Origin: Hyphomicrobiales bacterium
GTDB taxonomy: Bacteria; Pseudomonadota; Alphaproteobacteria; Rhizobiales; OSC116
NCBI GenBank assembly: GCA_002401855.1
Contig: NVUH01000036.1
Coordinates: 1 to 52,520, forward strand
Length of the DNA stretch: 52,520 nt
Reading direction: 5' to 3'
Each line of letters starts with the position of its first letter. Within the stretch, counting starts at the first letter, position 1. The notes beneath the pieces were generated by a model. That model was not told where the DNA came from. It did not search any database and was given only the letters and a program-made list of their open reading frames with translations. This document shows, in pieces, positions 8,115 through 16,846 of this stretch. Both the position numbers and the translations under genes were made by a program.

Positions 8115-8792
8115 CTACTCATTCTCTAATTTTTCAATGATGGATTGTAATTCTCGCATATCGTTAAATATATGGTGTGCGCCAGCTTTTTGTAAATCGG
8201 CTTCATGAACTTGGTTGTTTAGGCAATGTGATGCGCCTGTATATCCTAATACAGTCATATTGGCGCTTTTTGCTGCGTGGACGCCAATGACGCTGTCTTC
8301 GATCACTAAACATTTATTTGCTTGAATTTTATGAGCCGATGCGGCGTGTAAAAACAGGTCGGGTGCTGGCTTTGGGTTTTTTACCATTGAGCCATGAAAA
8401 ATCTTTTCTTGAGAGAAAAAATCATCCATTTTTGTGATGTTGATTTTATGTTGCAGGATTTCTGCCGGGCTATTTGTGGCGATGCAGGTTTGTTGTTGTA
8501 TTTTTTTTAAGGTTGGCTTTATGTGATCGGTGGCGCGTAATTTTTGTTGGTGTGCATCTATTGTTAGATTTTCAGTTTCTTTGAGAAAATCTGTCGCGGA
8601 GTGGGAGCCAATTTCATCTGATACCCATTGGTGGAGCCGTGAGTAGCTTATGCCAACATATCTATTAAGTGTGGTGGGTAACGAAATATCAACACCATAT
8701 TTGGTGAATTGTTGGGCTAATATTTGAGCGGCTATATATTCACTGTCGACCAGCACGCCGTCAAAATCAAAAATTATTAGCTCTATTTCCAT
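8115..8792 (-). CDS. HAD-family phosphatase (subfamily IA), intact paralogue
   Basis: A 225-residue haloacid dehalogenase-like hydrolase. Motif I is FDFDGVLVDSE (9-19, nucleophile D at 9 or 10 and general acid D two residues on), motif II is CIATNSP at about 104, motif III is KNPKPAPDLF, and motif IV is LVIEDSVIGV. It has the helical cap expected of beta-phosphoglucomutase or sugar-phosphate phosphatase relatives. AAGGAG is well placed before the ATG. It is closely related along its length to the frameshifted copy at 16906-17567, and the two bracket the sugar-alcohol cluster. This suggests a phosphatase acting on an intermediate of that pathway, though the substrate is unknown. Confidence 0.85.
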   Translation of the reverse strand: MEIELIIFDFDGVLVDSEYIAAQILAQQFTKYGVDISLPTTLNRYVGISYSRLHQWVSDEIGSHSATDFLKETENLTIDAHQQKLRATDHIKPTLKKIQQQTCIATNSPAEILQHKINITKMDDFFSQEKIFHGSMVKNPKPAPDLFLHAASAHKIQANKCLVIEDSVIGVHAAKSANMTVLGYTGASHCLNNQVHEADLQKAGAHHIFNDMRELQSIIEKLENE

Positions 8793-8962
8793 ATTTTACT
8801 CCTTATATAAATTGCCATATTTATATTGAATATAGATGTGTTATATGGAGTTTGTTGAGGGTGGTTTCAGTTTAAATTATTATGACTCAATGGACTCCAA
8901 AAAAGAGATATTAGGGTAATATTTCTATAAGTCAATAAAATTATCATAATTGAGAATTTTAT

Positions 8963-9949
8963 TCAATTGGGGTTTTCGTTTTTTAAATATTCTGAGATAG
9001 CCACGCAATTTGATAGTGTGGTGGCTAAAATATCTATTGCGCCGGTTTTTAAGGCACCGATTATTGCGGTGATTTTACTGGTTTCGGAGGCGATGGCGAT
9101 GGTGTTTTTTATTTGTCTTAGGTCGTTAATGGTCAGGCCAATCACTCGTTCGCCAAGTTCGTTGTTACAGGTTTTGCCATCTCTATTGAAAAAATCATAG
9201 CCCATAAGATCACCGACAACGCCTTGGGCTTGGGCTTGTTTAAATTCTTCGTGACTGAACCATCCCATACGCGCCATATGGCTATCTGGGCCTAGATCGC
9301 CAATGCCGATGAGTGCAAAATTGGCACTGCGGGCGAGGTTTAAAGTGCGCCTTATTGTGTCATTTTCCATTAAGGATTTGTGGAGTTTTGCATCTGCGAC
9401 AAAGGCCGGGGCGTATAGGGTTTCGGAGGTGCCGCCAAATTGAATGGCTAAATTACGGGCGATGTGATCTGCGTTGCCGCCTTCGGTTGCTTCGGTCGCG
9501 CCGCCGCTGCCTGCAACGAAGGTTAGGGAGTCGAATTTGCGATTTGTATTGACCTTTGATACTCGTGCAACATTGCGCCCCATGCCGACCGTGACGACTG
9601 AATTTTCGCGTAAATTAACCTCTAGGAAATTGCTCACGACAACGGCAACATTGGTTCTTTGTTGTTCTTGTGACTGGCCATCTGGGGCAATGAGTAGGTT
9701 TTTTAATCCAAAATGTTTTCGAAATAGGTTTTCTAATTCGCTGGTTTCGGCGCTGTGAAAACGAACGCGAATCTCGACAATGCCTTCATCTTGCGCTTGT
9801 TTTAGCAGTCTGTTGATTTTCATTCTTGGTAAGTTTAAGGTCTTGCCTATGGAGTCTTGAGTTTCTTTATCGATATAATATCTGCGTGCAATTTCTGTTA
9901 GCAATCCGATATTTACTGAATTCTCTTCAATTTTCTTATGACTTGCCAT
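8963..9949 (-). CDS. SorC/DeoR-type sugar-binding transcriptional regulator
   Basis: A 328-residue regulator. An N-terminal winged helix-turn-helix occupies about 10-55 (RRYYIDKETQDSIGKTLNLP, then MKINRLLKQA). A SorC-type sugar-phosphate binding domain follows (GMGRNVARVSK, FVAGSGGATEA, ALIGIGDLGPDSHMARMGW). These proteins use a phosphorylated sugar as effector. ATG 9949 is preferred over a TTG three codons earlier because GAGAA precedes it. It sits between the HAD and isomerase genes and upstream of the divergent transport operon, so it probably controls the tetritol-type cluster through the GATCATATG sites at 10551-10658. Confidence 0.88.
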   Translation of the reverse strand: MASHKKIEENSVNIGLLTEIARRYYIDKETQDSIGKTLNLPRMKINRLLKQAQDEGIVEIRVRFHSAETSELENLFRKHFGLKNLLIAPDGQSQEQQRTNVAVVVSNFLEVNLRENSVVTVGMGRNVARVSKVNTNRKFDSLTFVAGSGGATEATEGGNADHIARNLAIQFGGTSETLYAPAFVADAKLHKSLMENDTIRRTLNLARSANFALIGIGDLGPDSHMARMGWFSHEEFKQAQAQGVVGDLMGYDFFNRDGKTCNNELGERVIGLTINDLRQIKNTIAIASETSKITAIIGALKTGAIDILATTLSNCVAISEYLKNENPN

Positions 9950-10045
9950 AGTTCTCAATTATCCTAATATTGGTGAATAATATAAAGCATAGAAAGCCCT
10001 GTAAGTCTAATTTCTAAACAGTAATTAAATTTTATTGGCTAAAAT

Positions 10046-10501
10046 CTATTTGCTGCTTGGGTTGTTGGCTTCATAATTTATAATTCGGGCTATTTTATCG
10101 GCAGAGCCACCACCTTGAAAATTTGAATTGATGTAAGAAGTGATGATGGATTTGGCCAGCTCGTTGCCTGTGACTCGGGCGCCGAGGCATAATATTTGCG
10201 CATTATTGCTTTTTTGGGCGCGCTCTGCTGAATAGGTATCGGCGGCTTGTGCTGCCCTTATGCCTTTTACTTTATTGGCGCTGATTGCCATGCCGATGCC
10301 TGTGCCGCATATTAATATGCCGCGTTGATAGCTTCCATCGGCAATGGATTGCGCAACCTTAAATGCTACATCTGGATATAGGACGGTTTCATCTTTTTGA
10401 CTGCCAAAATCATCGGCATCGAAACCAAGCTCATTCAAATGTGCAATCAAAATTTCTTTTAGGGGGTATCCTGCTTCATCACAACCAATTGCTAATTTCA
10501 T
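10046..10501 (-). CDS. RpiB/LacAB-family sugar-phosphate isomerase, probably tetrulose-4-phosphate isomerase
   Basis: A 151-residue RpiB-fold isomerase. The catalytic cysteine lies in ICGTGIGM (C65) with T67, and NKVKGIRAA follows. Two features separate it from classical ribose-5-phosphate isomerase B: GCDEAG, where the usual histidine after D8 is E9, and the YSAERAQKSNNAQ segment. The latter resembles the SNNAQ signature of the erythritol and threitol pathway isomerases (EryI, DerI) as I recall them. Together with a DhaK/DhaL kinase and an SDR across the divergent promoter, the best call is conversion of a tetrulose 4-phosphate to erythrose 4-phosphate. A conventional ribose-5-phosphate isomerase remains possible. 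Confidence 0.8.
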   Translation of the reverse strand: MKLAIGCDEAGYPLKEILIAHLNELGFDADDFGSQKDETVLYPDVAFKVAQSIADGSYQRGILICGTGIGMAISANKVKGIRAAQAADTYSAERAQKSNNAQILCLGARVTGNELAKSIITSYINSNFQGGGSADKIARIINYEANNPSSK

Positions 10502-10550
10502 ACCTGTCCCTAAAAATTATTATTACTGACAGTGAATCCATAGATAGTAA

Positions 10551-10565
10551 TTGATCATATGTCAA
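10551..10565. promoter_or_regulatory. Degenerate second copy of the cluster operator
   Basis: TTGATCATATGTCAA, with outer arms TTGA/TCAA and core GATCATATG shared with the perfect palindrome at 10647-10658. It lies about 50 bases upstream of the isomerase ATG, where it could control the leftward genes. Binding by the SorC-type regulator is inference. Confidence 0.45.
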
Positions 10566-10635
10566 CTTATTGTTCTTTTGATTTTACATATCTAAGTAGA
10601 ATAGCTAAATTTGGCACTTTAATTTAAATTGCCGC

Positions 10636-10664
10636 TTGACTTAATGGATCATATGATCTTATTT
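10636..10664 (+). promoter_or_regulatory. Promoter and operator of the sugar transport operon
   Basis: TTGACT (10636-10641) is a good -35. A 17-base spacer leads to a weak -10-like TTATTT (10659-10664). The spacer holds the perfect 12-bp palindrome GATCATATGATC (10647-10658). A repressor bound there would occlude RNA polymerase. The operon's first ATG follows at 10700. Confidence 0.55.
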
Positions 10665-10699
10665 AGTTCAAATGATGAGTTATGAATTCGGAGGGCTTC

Positions 10700-12178
10700 A
10701 TGAATGTTCCACTATTAGAAGCACAAGGACTTAAAAAATCTTTTGGCGGTGTTGCCGCTCTTAAGAGTGTTGATTTTTGCCTGATGGCTGGCTCTGTTCA
10801 TGCGCTTTGTGGTGGCAATGGAGCTGGGAAATCGACATTTCTATCTATCATTATGGGCATTATATCGCGTGACGCGGGGCAGTTGAAATGCAAAGGCGAG
10901 TTGGTTGATTTTCAAAACCCAGCGCAAGCTTTGCAGGCGGGTATATCGATAATTGAACAAGAACTTAGCCCTGTGCCAGCAATGAGTGTTGCGGAGAATA
11001 TGTTTTTGGGCCGCGAGCCGGTGAATAAATGGGGTGTGGTTAGTTTTAAAAAAATGAATGCGGCGGCGCAAAAAATATTGGATGATTTGGGTTTTCCGCT
11101 GTCTGCAAAACAAGTGATGATGAATTTGACTGTGGCTCAGTTGCAACTGGTCGAAATTGCCAAAGCGTTAAGCTATGATTCTGACATTATCATTATGGAT
11201 GAGCCGACATCTGCACTTGGTGAAAAAGAGGTTGAGCAGTTATTTGCGGCTATCGCCGTGTTGAAATCTCGCGGTAAGGGTGTGATTTATGTTTCGCATC
11301 GGCTTGGCGAAATTATGGATATATCGGATCATTATACCATTTTTAGAGATGGTCAATATATCGAAACGGGTGACATTGAAGATGTTGACCGCAATAAGTT
11401 AATTGAGCTGATTGTGGGGAGGCCACTTGAAGAAGAATTTATTAAACAAAATACGCCTAAAGATAAAATTGTGTTGGAGCTTGAAAAGTTAACCAATGGC
11501 GAGTTGATTCAGGACATTTCTTTAAAGGTGCATGAAGGTGAAATATTGGCACTTTATGGTCTTATGGGTGCAGGCCGTACGGAAATATTTGAAAATATAT
11601 TTGGCCTTTCTCGTGAGGGGTGCAAGCTAAAAATCATGGGTGAGCAGGTTCATATAAAATCTGCTCAAGATGCGATAGATAATGGGTTGGCATTTGTAAC
11701 CAAAGACCGCAAAGGCAGTGGGTTGGTGATGAGTGAGGATGTTCGGGCCAATATATGCCTTGCTGATCTTAAAAATTTGGGTAACGCGGTTAAAATGAAT
11801 GGCAAAAAAGAAGCCTCAGCAGCAAAGCGTATGATTGAGCTTTTTTCGATTAAAACCGCGAGTGATAAATTGAAAGTATCTGGCCTATCTGGCGGTAACC
11901 AACAAAAGGTTGTGCTGGGGAAATGGTTTTTGACCAACCCTGATATTTTATTGCTGGATGAGCCAACGCGGGGGGTTGATGTGGGTGCAAAACGTGAAAT
12001 TTACCGTGTGATGTCTGAATTTGCTGAAAATGGGGGGACGGTTATTATGTCTAGTTCGGAAATTGACGAAGTGCTTGGAATGGCCGACCAGATATTGGTG
12101 GTTAGAGACGGTTTGATTTCGGGTGAGATTAGCCGCGCTGATGCGACTCCACAACAGCTTATGCATTTGTCGGTATAA
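10700..12178 (+). CDS. Sugar ABC transporter ATP-binding protein (two ABC domains, RbsA type)
   Basis: A 492-residue double ATPase. The first domain has Walker A GGNGAGKST (about 38-46) and Walker B IIIMDEPTSALG. The second has a degenerate Walker A, GLMGAGRTE, with signature LSGGNQQKVVLGKWF and LLLDEPTRGVD, as is normal for RbsA/MglA/XylG. It energises import by RbsC. ATG 10700 is chosen over the in-frame ATG at 10682 because GGAGGG lies five bases before it, whereas the earlier start would bury that site. It is the first gene of the operon rbsA-rbsC-rbsB-SDR-dhaK-dhaL. Confidence 0.93.
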   Translation: MNVPLLEAQGLKKSFGGVAALKSVDFCLMAGSVHALCGGNGAGKSTFLSIIMGIISRDAGQLKCKGELVDFQNPAQALQAGISIIEQELSPVPAMSVAENMFLGREPVNKWGVVSFKKMNAAAQKILDDLGFPLSAKQVMMNLTVAQLQLVEIAKALSYDSDIIIMDEPTSALGEKEVEQLFAAIAVLKSRGKGVIYVSHRLGEIMDISDHYTIFRDGQYIETGDIEDVDRNKLIELIVGRPLEEEFIKQNTPKDKIVLELEKLTNGELIQDISLKVHEGEILALYGLMGAGRTEIFENIFGLSREGCKLKIMGEQVHIKSAQDAIDNGLAFVTKDRKGSGLVMSEDVRANICLADLKNLGNAVKMNGKKEASAAKRMIELFSIKTASDKLKVSGLSGGNQQKVVLGKWFLTNPDILLLDEPTRGVDVGAKREIYRVMSEFAENGGTVIMSSSEIDEVLGMADQILVVRDGLISGEISRADATPQQLMHLSV

Positions 12179-12224
12179 AAGCAGGAAAAATTTAATTTTA
12201 AGATGAATATTTGATGGGAAGTTT

Positions 12225-13229
12225 ATGAAAATAGTTACGCCAGCGGAAGGTAAGGAAAATCTATCTGTAAAAGTTAGGATGATACAGTTTACGCAGCAAT
12301 ATGGCATATTTTTAGCGCTCGTAGCTTGTTGTGTTTTTTTAACCTTTGCCAATGAATATTTTTTAACCACGCGCAATGTTTTGAACATATTACGCCAAAC
12401 ATCGATTAACGGCATTTTAGCTATTGGGATGACATTTGTAATTTTGACGCGTGGTATTGATTTATCGGTGGGTTCGATTGTAGCTTTTACAGGTGTTGTG
12501 GCGGCCTCATTGGCGACGACATCTAGCAGTGCAATGGTGGCTGGTGGCCCGTATCCTGCGATCATAGCCATAATGGCTGGCATATCTGTTGGCATGATAT
12601 GTGGTGGTATTTCTGGTTTGGCGGTATCGCGTTTTCATGTGCCAGCTTTTGTGGCGACGCTGGGTATGTTATCGGCCGCACGCGGGTTAACGCTTATATA
12701 TGCGGGTGGTAAGCCTGTTCCTGCGCTGACACCTGAATTTAGGTGGATTGGTACGGGCAATATATTGGGCATTCCGATGCCTGTGGTGATTTTGGTGATT
12801 GTGTTTGCAATTGCATGGTGGGTGCTGAATTTTAGCCGTTTTGGTCGTTATGTTTATGCGGCGGGTGGCAACCCTCATGCCGCTAAAGTTTCTGGAATTA
12901 ATGTTGGTAAAATTCAGTTTATTGTCTATGCGATCAGTGGTGGTTTGGCGGCTGTGGGCGGTATGGTGTTGGCCGCACGTACGGGCTCTGGCCTGACCCA
13001 AGCGGGCATTGCTTATGAGTTGGATGCGATTGCTGCGGTGGTGATTGGCGGCACGAGCCTATCTGGCGGCGTGGGGCGGATTACGGGCACATTAATTGGT
13101 GCATTGCTTATTGGCGTTATGAATAATGGTTTGGATTTAATGGGTGTTGAATCTTATTACCAGCAGGTGATTAAAGGCATGTTGATTGTTGCTGCGGTTA
13201 TGCTCGATCAATCCAAAAACAAGCATTAA
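12225..13229 (+). CDS. Sugar ABC transporter permease (RbsC type)
   Basis: A 334-residue hydrophobic permease with about 8-10 membrane segments. The family signature ILTRGIDLSVGSIVAF lies at about 67-82, followed by AARGLTLIYAGG and the C-terminal ELDAIAAVVIGGTSLSGGVG, the stretch thought to contact the ATPase. GGGAAG lies before the ATG. It is 46 bases downstream of the ATPase gene. Substrate class is carbohydrate; the neighbouring enzymes suggest a tetritol or tetrulose. Confidence 0.93.
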   Translation: MKIVTPAEGKENLSVKVRMIQFTQQYGIFLALVACCVFLTFANEYFLTTRNVLNILRQTSINGILAIGMTFVILTRGIDLSVGSIVAFTGVVAASLATTSSSAMVAGGPYPAIIAIMAGISVGMICGGISGLAVSRFHVPAFVATLGMLSAARGLTLIYAGGKPVPALTPEFRWIGTGNILGIPMPVVILVIVFAIAWWVLNFSRFGRYVYAAGGNPHAAKVSGINVGKIQFIVYAISGGLAAVGGMVLAARTGSGLTQAGIAYELDAIAAVVIGGTSLSGGVGRITGTLIGALLIGVMNNGLDLMGVESYYQQVIKGMLIVAAVMLDQSKNKH

Positions 13230-13326
13230 TGCTTGAAAGAATAGCAGTTAATTCTGTTTTAAGAATGCAGTGAAGTTGAGAAGCTCATTGCTTAGTTGAA
13301 AATACGCAAATATGGAGGAAAGCGTG

Positions 13327-14343
13327 ATGAAGAAAACATTAAAATCTTGGACAATGAAAGCCATTTTGGCCAGCACAATTGTTGCTGGGACTATGCTGAC
13401 AGGGCAAGCTGCGTTTGCCGCAGATAACCCTAAAATCGGCGCGGCTGTTTATGGCCTTAACGCCGAATTTATGCAAATTTGGGCTGAATCATTAAAGCAA
13501 CATCCTGCTGTATTAAAGGGTGAAGTTGATTTGACTATTTTTGATGGTCGTTATGATGCATTGGTGCAACAAGAACAGTTTGAAACCATGATTACCCAAG
13601 AATATGACGCGATTATTTTTGTGCCGATTGACATTGAAGCGGGTGCAACTGCTGTGCAAGCCGCATCTGATGCGGGCATTCCGGTTATTGGTTCTAACAC
13701 CAGAGTTAATTCCGACCTATTGACTGCTTATGTGGGGTCTGACGATGTGCAATCTGGTTATATGGAAGCCAAATATATTCTTGATAAAATAGGCTGCAAG
13801 GGTAATGTGGTTATTTTAGAAGGCCCGATTGGGCAATCGGCCCAAATTTCTCGGCTTGAAGGCAATAAAAAAGCCTTGGCAGAATGCCCAGACGTTAAAG
13901 TGCTTGAGCAGCAAACGGCCAATTGGTCACGTGCTGAATCTCAAACACTTATGGAAAACTGGTTGACTGCGCATCCGAATGAAATTGATGGTGTGATTGG
14001 CCAAAATGATGAAATGGCATTGGGTGCTATTGAAGCGATTAAAGCTGCTGGCCTTGAAGTTAGTGACTTTGCCATCGCGGGTATTGACGGCATTACTGAT
14101 GCTCTGCACGCTGTGAAGCGCAATGATATGGCATCTATTTTGCAAGATGCATTTGCGCAGGCACAAGGTGCGTTGGATATTGCCATTTCAAAATCTTTGG
14201 ATGGTGATTATGAGCCTATGTCAAGCATTTGGGCAAGTTATAAAGACATGCCTTGGAATGGTGGTAAGGATGCAGAATATAATGTTCCGTGGACACCAGT
14301 GACATTGGACAATGTAGATGCTTTACTTGAGTCACGTAAATAA
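13327..14343 (+). CDS. Sugar ABC transporter substrate-binding protein (RbsB/Peripla_BP_4 type)
   Basis: A 338-residue periplasmic binding protein. The signal peptide runs from MKKTLKSW to QAAFA, with cleavage before ADNPK. The mature part shows IFVPIDIEAGATAVQAASDA, then GIPVIGSNT, and the C-terminal-lobe motif GVIGQNDEMALGAIEAIKAA, both typical of the ribose/xylitol-binding group. ATG 13327 is chosen rather than 13312 because GGAGG lies eight bases before it. A perfect stem-loop follows the stop, consistent with a gene expressed more strongly than its neighbours. Confidence 0.92.
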   Translation: MKKTLKSWTMKAILASTIVAGTMLTGQAAFAADNPKIGAAVYGLNAEFMQIWAESLKQHPAVLKGEVDLTIFDGRYDALVQQEQFETMITQEYDAIIFVPIDIEAGATAVQAASDAGIPVIGSNTRVNSDLLTAYVGSDDVQSGYMEAKYILDKIGCKGNVVILEGPIGQSAQISRLEGNKKALAECPDVKVLEQQTANWSRAESQTLMENWLTAHPNEIDGVIGQNDEMALGAIEAIKAAGLEVSDFAIAGIDGITDALHAVKRNDMASILQDAFAQAQGALDIAISKSLDGDYEPMSSIWASYKDMPWNGGKDAEYNVPWTPVTLDNVDALLESRK

Positions 14344-14355
14344 TGACTGAATTTT

Positions 14356-14383
14356 TGCGGGTTGGTATGATTGTCAACCCGCA
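14356..14383 (+). terminator. Intercistronic stem-loop after the binding-protein gene
   Basis: TGCGGGTTG (14356-14364) and CAACCCGCA (14375-14383) form a perfect 9-bp stem with a 10-base loop, between the binding-protein stop and the SDR start. No T tract follows, so it is more likely an mRNA-stabilising or attenuating hairpin than a full terminator. Confidence 0.6.
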
Positions 14384-14404
14384 GATAAACCAAGAGATTG
14401 AATT

Positions 14405-15157
14405 ATGACGAATATTTTTGATTTTTGTTTGGATGGCAAAACCGCACTTATTACTGGCGGCGCATCAGGCATTGGCGAGGCGATTGCTGAAGCGTTTGAT
14501 CAAAAGGGTGTGAAGATTGCAATTGTTGATTTGAATTTAGATGCTGCGACAGATAAAGCTAAAAGCCTAAATAATGCGCAGGCCTATGCTTGCAATGTAG
14601 CTGATACTGAAAATGTTGGTATAATGACGCAGCAGGTGATGCAGGATTTTGGGCATATTGATATTCTGGTGAATTGTGCGGGCATTGTTGATCTTGCCCC
14701 TGCTGAGACGTTAAGTTTAAATGCTTGGCAGCGTACAATAGATATAAATTTAACTGGTAGTTTTTTGGTTTGCCAAGCGATTGGCAGGCATATGATTGAA
14801 GCTAAGTCTGGTAAAATTATTAATCTGGCTTCGCAAGCTGGGCGGGTGGCGATTGAGGAGCATATTGCTTATTGTGCCTCGAAATTTGCCATTATTGGTA
14901 TGACCAAAACATTGGCGCTTGAATGGGGTAAATATGGCATTACCGCCAATAGCATATCGCCAACTGTGGTGATGACTGAGCTTGGGAAAAAAGCTTGGGA
15001 TGGTGAAAAGGCCGCGAATATGAAGGCGCTTATTCCTGTTGGGCGGTTTGCTGAACCTGATGAAATTGCAGCTGCGGCGGTGTTTTTAGCGTCATCCAGT
15101 GCTGACATGATTAATGGCACAGATTTACTAATTGACGGTGGTTTTACCACAAAATAA
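14405..15157 (+). CDS. SDR-family sugar alcohol dehydrogenase (tetritol dehydrogenase candidate)
   Basis: A 250-residue short-chain dehydrogenase. Cofactor motif TGGASGIGEA is at about 17-26, with acidic D at the end of the second strand (IVDLN) indicating NAD(H). NCAG follows at about 91-94, then the catalytic serine in NLASQAG, YCASK as the Y-x3-K pair at about 157-161, and C-terminal LLIDGGFTTK. Relatives oxidise polyols such as arabitol, galactitol or threitol. Placed between the transporter and DhaK/DhaL, it is expected to oxidise the imported polyol to a ketose, for example threitol to erythrulose. The exact stereoisomer cannot be told. Confidence 0.85.
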   Translation: MTNIFDFCLDGKTALITGGASGIGEAIAEAFDQKGVKIAIVDLNLDAATDKAKSLNNAQAYACNVADTENVGIMTQQVMQDFGHIDILVNCAGIVDLAPAETLSLNAWQRTIDINLTGSFLVCQAIGRHMIEAKSGKIINLASQAGRVAIEEHIAYCASKFAIIGMTKTLALEWGKYGITANSISPTVVMTELGKKAWDGEKAANMKALIPVGRFAEPDEIAAAAVFLASSSADMINGTDLLIDGGFTTK

Positions 15158-15179
15158 CAGCTTGGCTGTGAGGAAAAAT

Positions 15180-16172
15180 ATGCAACGATTTATAAATGAT
15201 CCTGATGATATTGTTGATGAAACTGTCATTGGTTTTGTGAGAGCCCACCCTGAACGGGTGAGACAAGATGAGAATAACCCGCGGGTGGTGATCTCGAAAC
15301 ATGCGCCAGTTAAAGGCAAAGTTGGCATTGTAACGGGGGGTGGTGCGGGGCATGAGCCGGCTTTTATGGGCTATGTTGGCAAGAATATGGTTGATGCTGT
15401 TGCGGTGGGTGAGCTTTTTTCATCGCCAACCGCAAAAAGTTTTAAAGATGCGATTTTGGCGGCAGATGGCGGGGCGGGTGTTGCGGTATTATATGGCAAT
15501 TATGCTGGCGACAATATGAATGTGAAAATGGCCAAAAAGATGGCTAAAAAAGACGGCGTGGTGATTCAAACTGTGGTGGCTAATGACGATGTTTGTTCGG
15601 CCCCGATTGAAGAAAAAGAAAAACGCCGCGGTGTTGCGGGTGAAATTTTTATGTGGAAGATTGGCAGTGCTAAAGCTGCGCAGGGTGCGTCGCTTGATGA
15701 AGTTTGCCAAAGCGCTCAGAAAGCCATAGACAATTGCCGTTCGGTTGGGGTTGGGCTTGGCCCTTGTACTTTGCCTGCGGTTGGACATCCAAATTTTGAA
15801 ATTAAACCTGGCACTATGGAAGTTGGCATTGGGCATCATGGCGAGCCTGGCATACTGGTGGCTGAATTGGGCAGTGCAAATGAGATTGCTGATCAAATGG
15901 TTAAAATTGTGCTTGATGATCATAATTTAGCGCAAGGTAGTGAAGTGGTTGTTTTGGTTTCTGGGCTTGGCGCAACGGCGGTGAATGAGCAATATGTCTT
16001 ATATGCGCGTATGCAAGAGCAAATTACGGTGCGTGGCTTAAAAATTCATAAGGCGTTTGTTGGCAATTATTTTACATCTTTAGAAATGGTCGGGGTGACT
16101 TTGACTATTTTGGCGGTGGATGATGAGCTTAAGCAATTGTTGGATATGCCAACAGATTGCCCCGGTTTTTGA
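15180..16172 (+). CDS. Dihydroxyacetone kinase family, DhaK-type substrate-binding subunit
   Basis: A 330-residue DhaK-fold protein. GGGAGHEPAFMGYVG lies at 53-67, and the histidine that binds the keto-sugar covalently lies in GIGHHGEPG (H220 by alignment with the usual IHGEPG). ATG 15180 is preferred to the upstream in-frame start because GAGGA lies five bases before it. The subunit binds short keto-sugars as hemiaminals; phosphoryl transfer comes from the ADP- or ATP-bound L subunit encoded immediately downstream. In this setting erythrulose is a more likely substrate than dihydroxyacetone. There is no PTS-type DhaM nearby, so ATP use is plausible. Confidence 0.87.
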   Translation: MQRFINDPDDIVDETVIGFVRAHPERVRQDENNPRVVISKHAPVKGKVGIVTGGGAGHEPAFMGYVGKNMVDAVAVGELFSSPTAKSFKDAILAADGGAGVAVLYGNYAGDNMNVKMAKKMAKKDGVVIQTVVANDDVCSAPIEEKEKRRGVAGEIFMWKIGSAKAAQGASLDEVCQSAQKAIDNCRSVGVGLGPCTLPAVGHPNFEIKPGTMEVGIGHHGEPGILVAELGSANEIADQMVKIVLDDHNLAQGSEVVVLVSGLGATAVNEQYVLYARMQEQITVRGLKIHKAFVGNYFTSLEMVGVTLTILAVDDELKQLLDMPTDCPGF

Positions 16173-16182
16173 AGGAATTGAA

Positions 16183-16821
16183 ATGACAAGTTTTAAGAAT
16201 GCGGGCGGCGGCGACATTATCATTGATGTGGCAAAAATTATCGTTGAAAATAAGGCCTATTTAAGTGAGATTGACGGCAAAATTGGCGATGGCGACCATG
16301 GTGTGAATATGGCCAAGGGCTTTGGACGTGCTGCAGATAGACTGGCTGATAGTGACGGCAGCCTAGATGAAGCGATGAGTGTTTTGTCGGATATTTTAAT
16401 GTCAGAAATTGGCGGTTCGATGGGGCCTTTATACGGCATGATGTTTGCCGATATGGCGGAATGTATTGAGGGGCAGGATGACATTGATGCTGCGCTGTTT
16501 TTGAAAATGCTGACGGCAGGTGTTGACGGTGTTCAGGAAATTGGAGGGGCTAAATTGGGTGATAAAACTCTGTTAGATTGCCTTATTCCTGCAAAAGAGG
16601 CGTTTAAAGCATCGGTTGAAAATGGAGACGTGTTTGACGTTTCGTTGAAAATTTTGAAAAAATCGGCGGTTATTGGGCGTGACGGCACCATTGATATGAT
16701 TGCAAAAATTGGCCGTGCGGCGCGTTTGGGTGAGCGTTCACGCGGTGCTGTAGATGCGGGTGCGACATCCTGCTGCCTGATATTGAATACACTGTCAGAT
16801 GGTGTGTTGAAACGTCTTTAA
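16183..16821 (+). CDS. Dihydroxyacetone kinase family, DhaL-type nucleotide-binding subunit
   Basis: A 212-residue DhaL domain. The Mg/nucleotide aspartates are in IDGKIGDGDHG (D31, D36, D38). Further motifs are GGSMGPLYG at about 71-79, GDKTLLDCLIPA, and GAVDAGATSC near the end. It transfers phosphate to the sugar bound by the K subunit. ATG 16183 has AAGGA six bases upstream and follows the dhaK stop by 10 bases, so the earlier start inside dhaK is rejected. A terminator follows at 16847. Confidence 0.88.
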   Translation: MTSFKNAGGGDIIIDVAKIIVENKAYLSEIDGKIGDGDHGVNMAKGFGRAADRLADSDGSLDEAMSVLSDILMSEIGGSMGPLYGMMFADMAECIEGQDDIDAALFLKMLTAGVDGVQEIGGAKLGDKTLLDCLIPAKEAFKASVENGDVFDVSLKILKKSAVIGRDGTIDMIAKIGRAARLGERSRGAVDAGATSCCLILNTLSDGVLKRL

Positions 16822-16846
16822 AGTTTATACTGTTCTCCCCGCTGAA

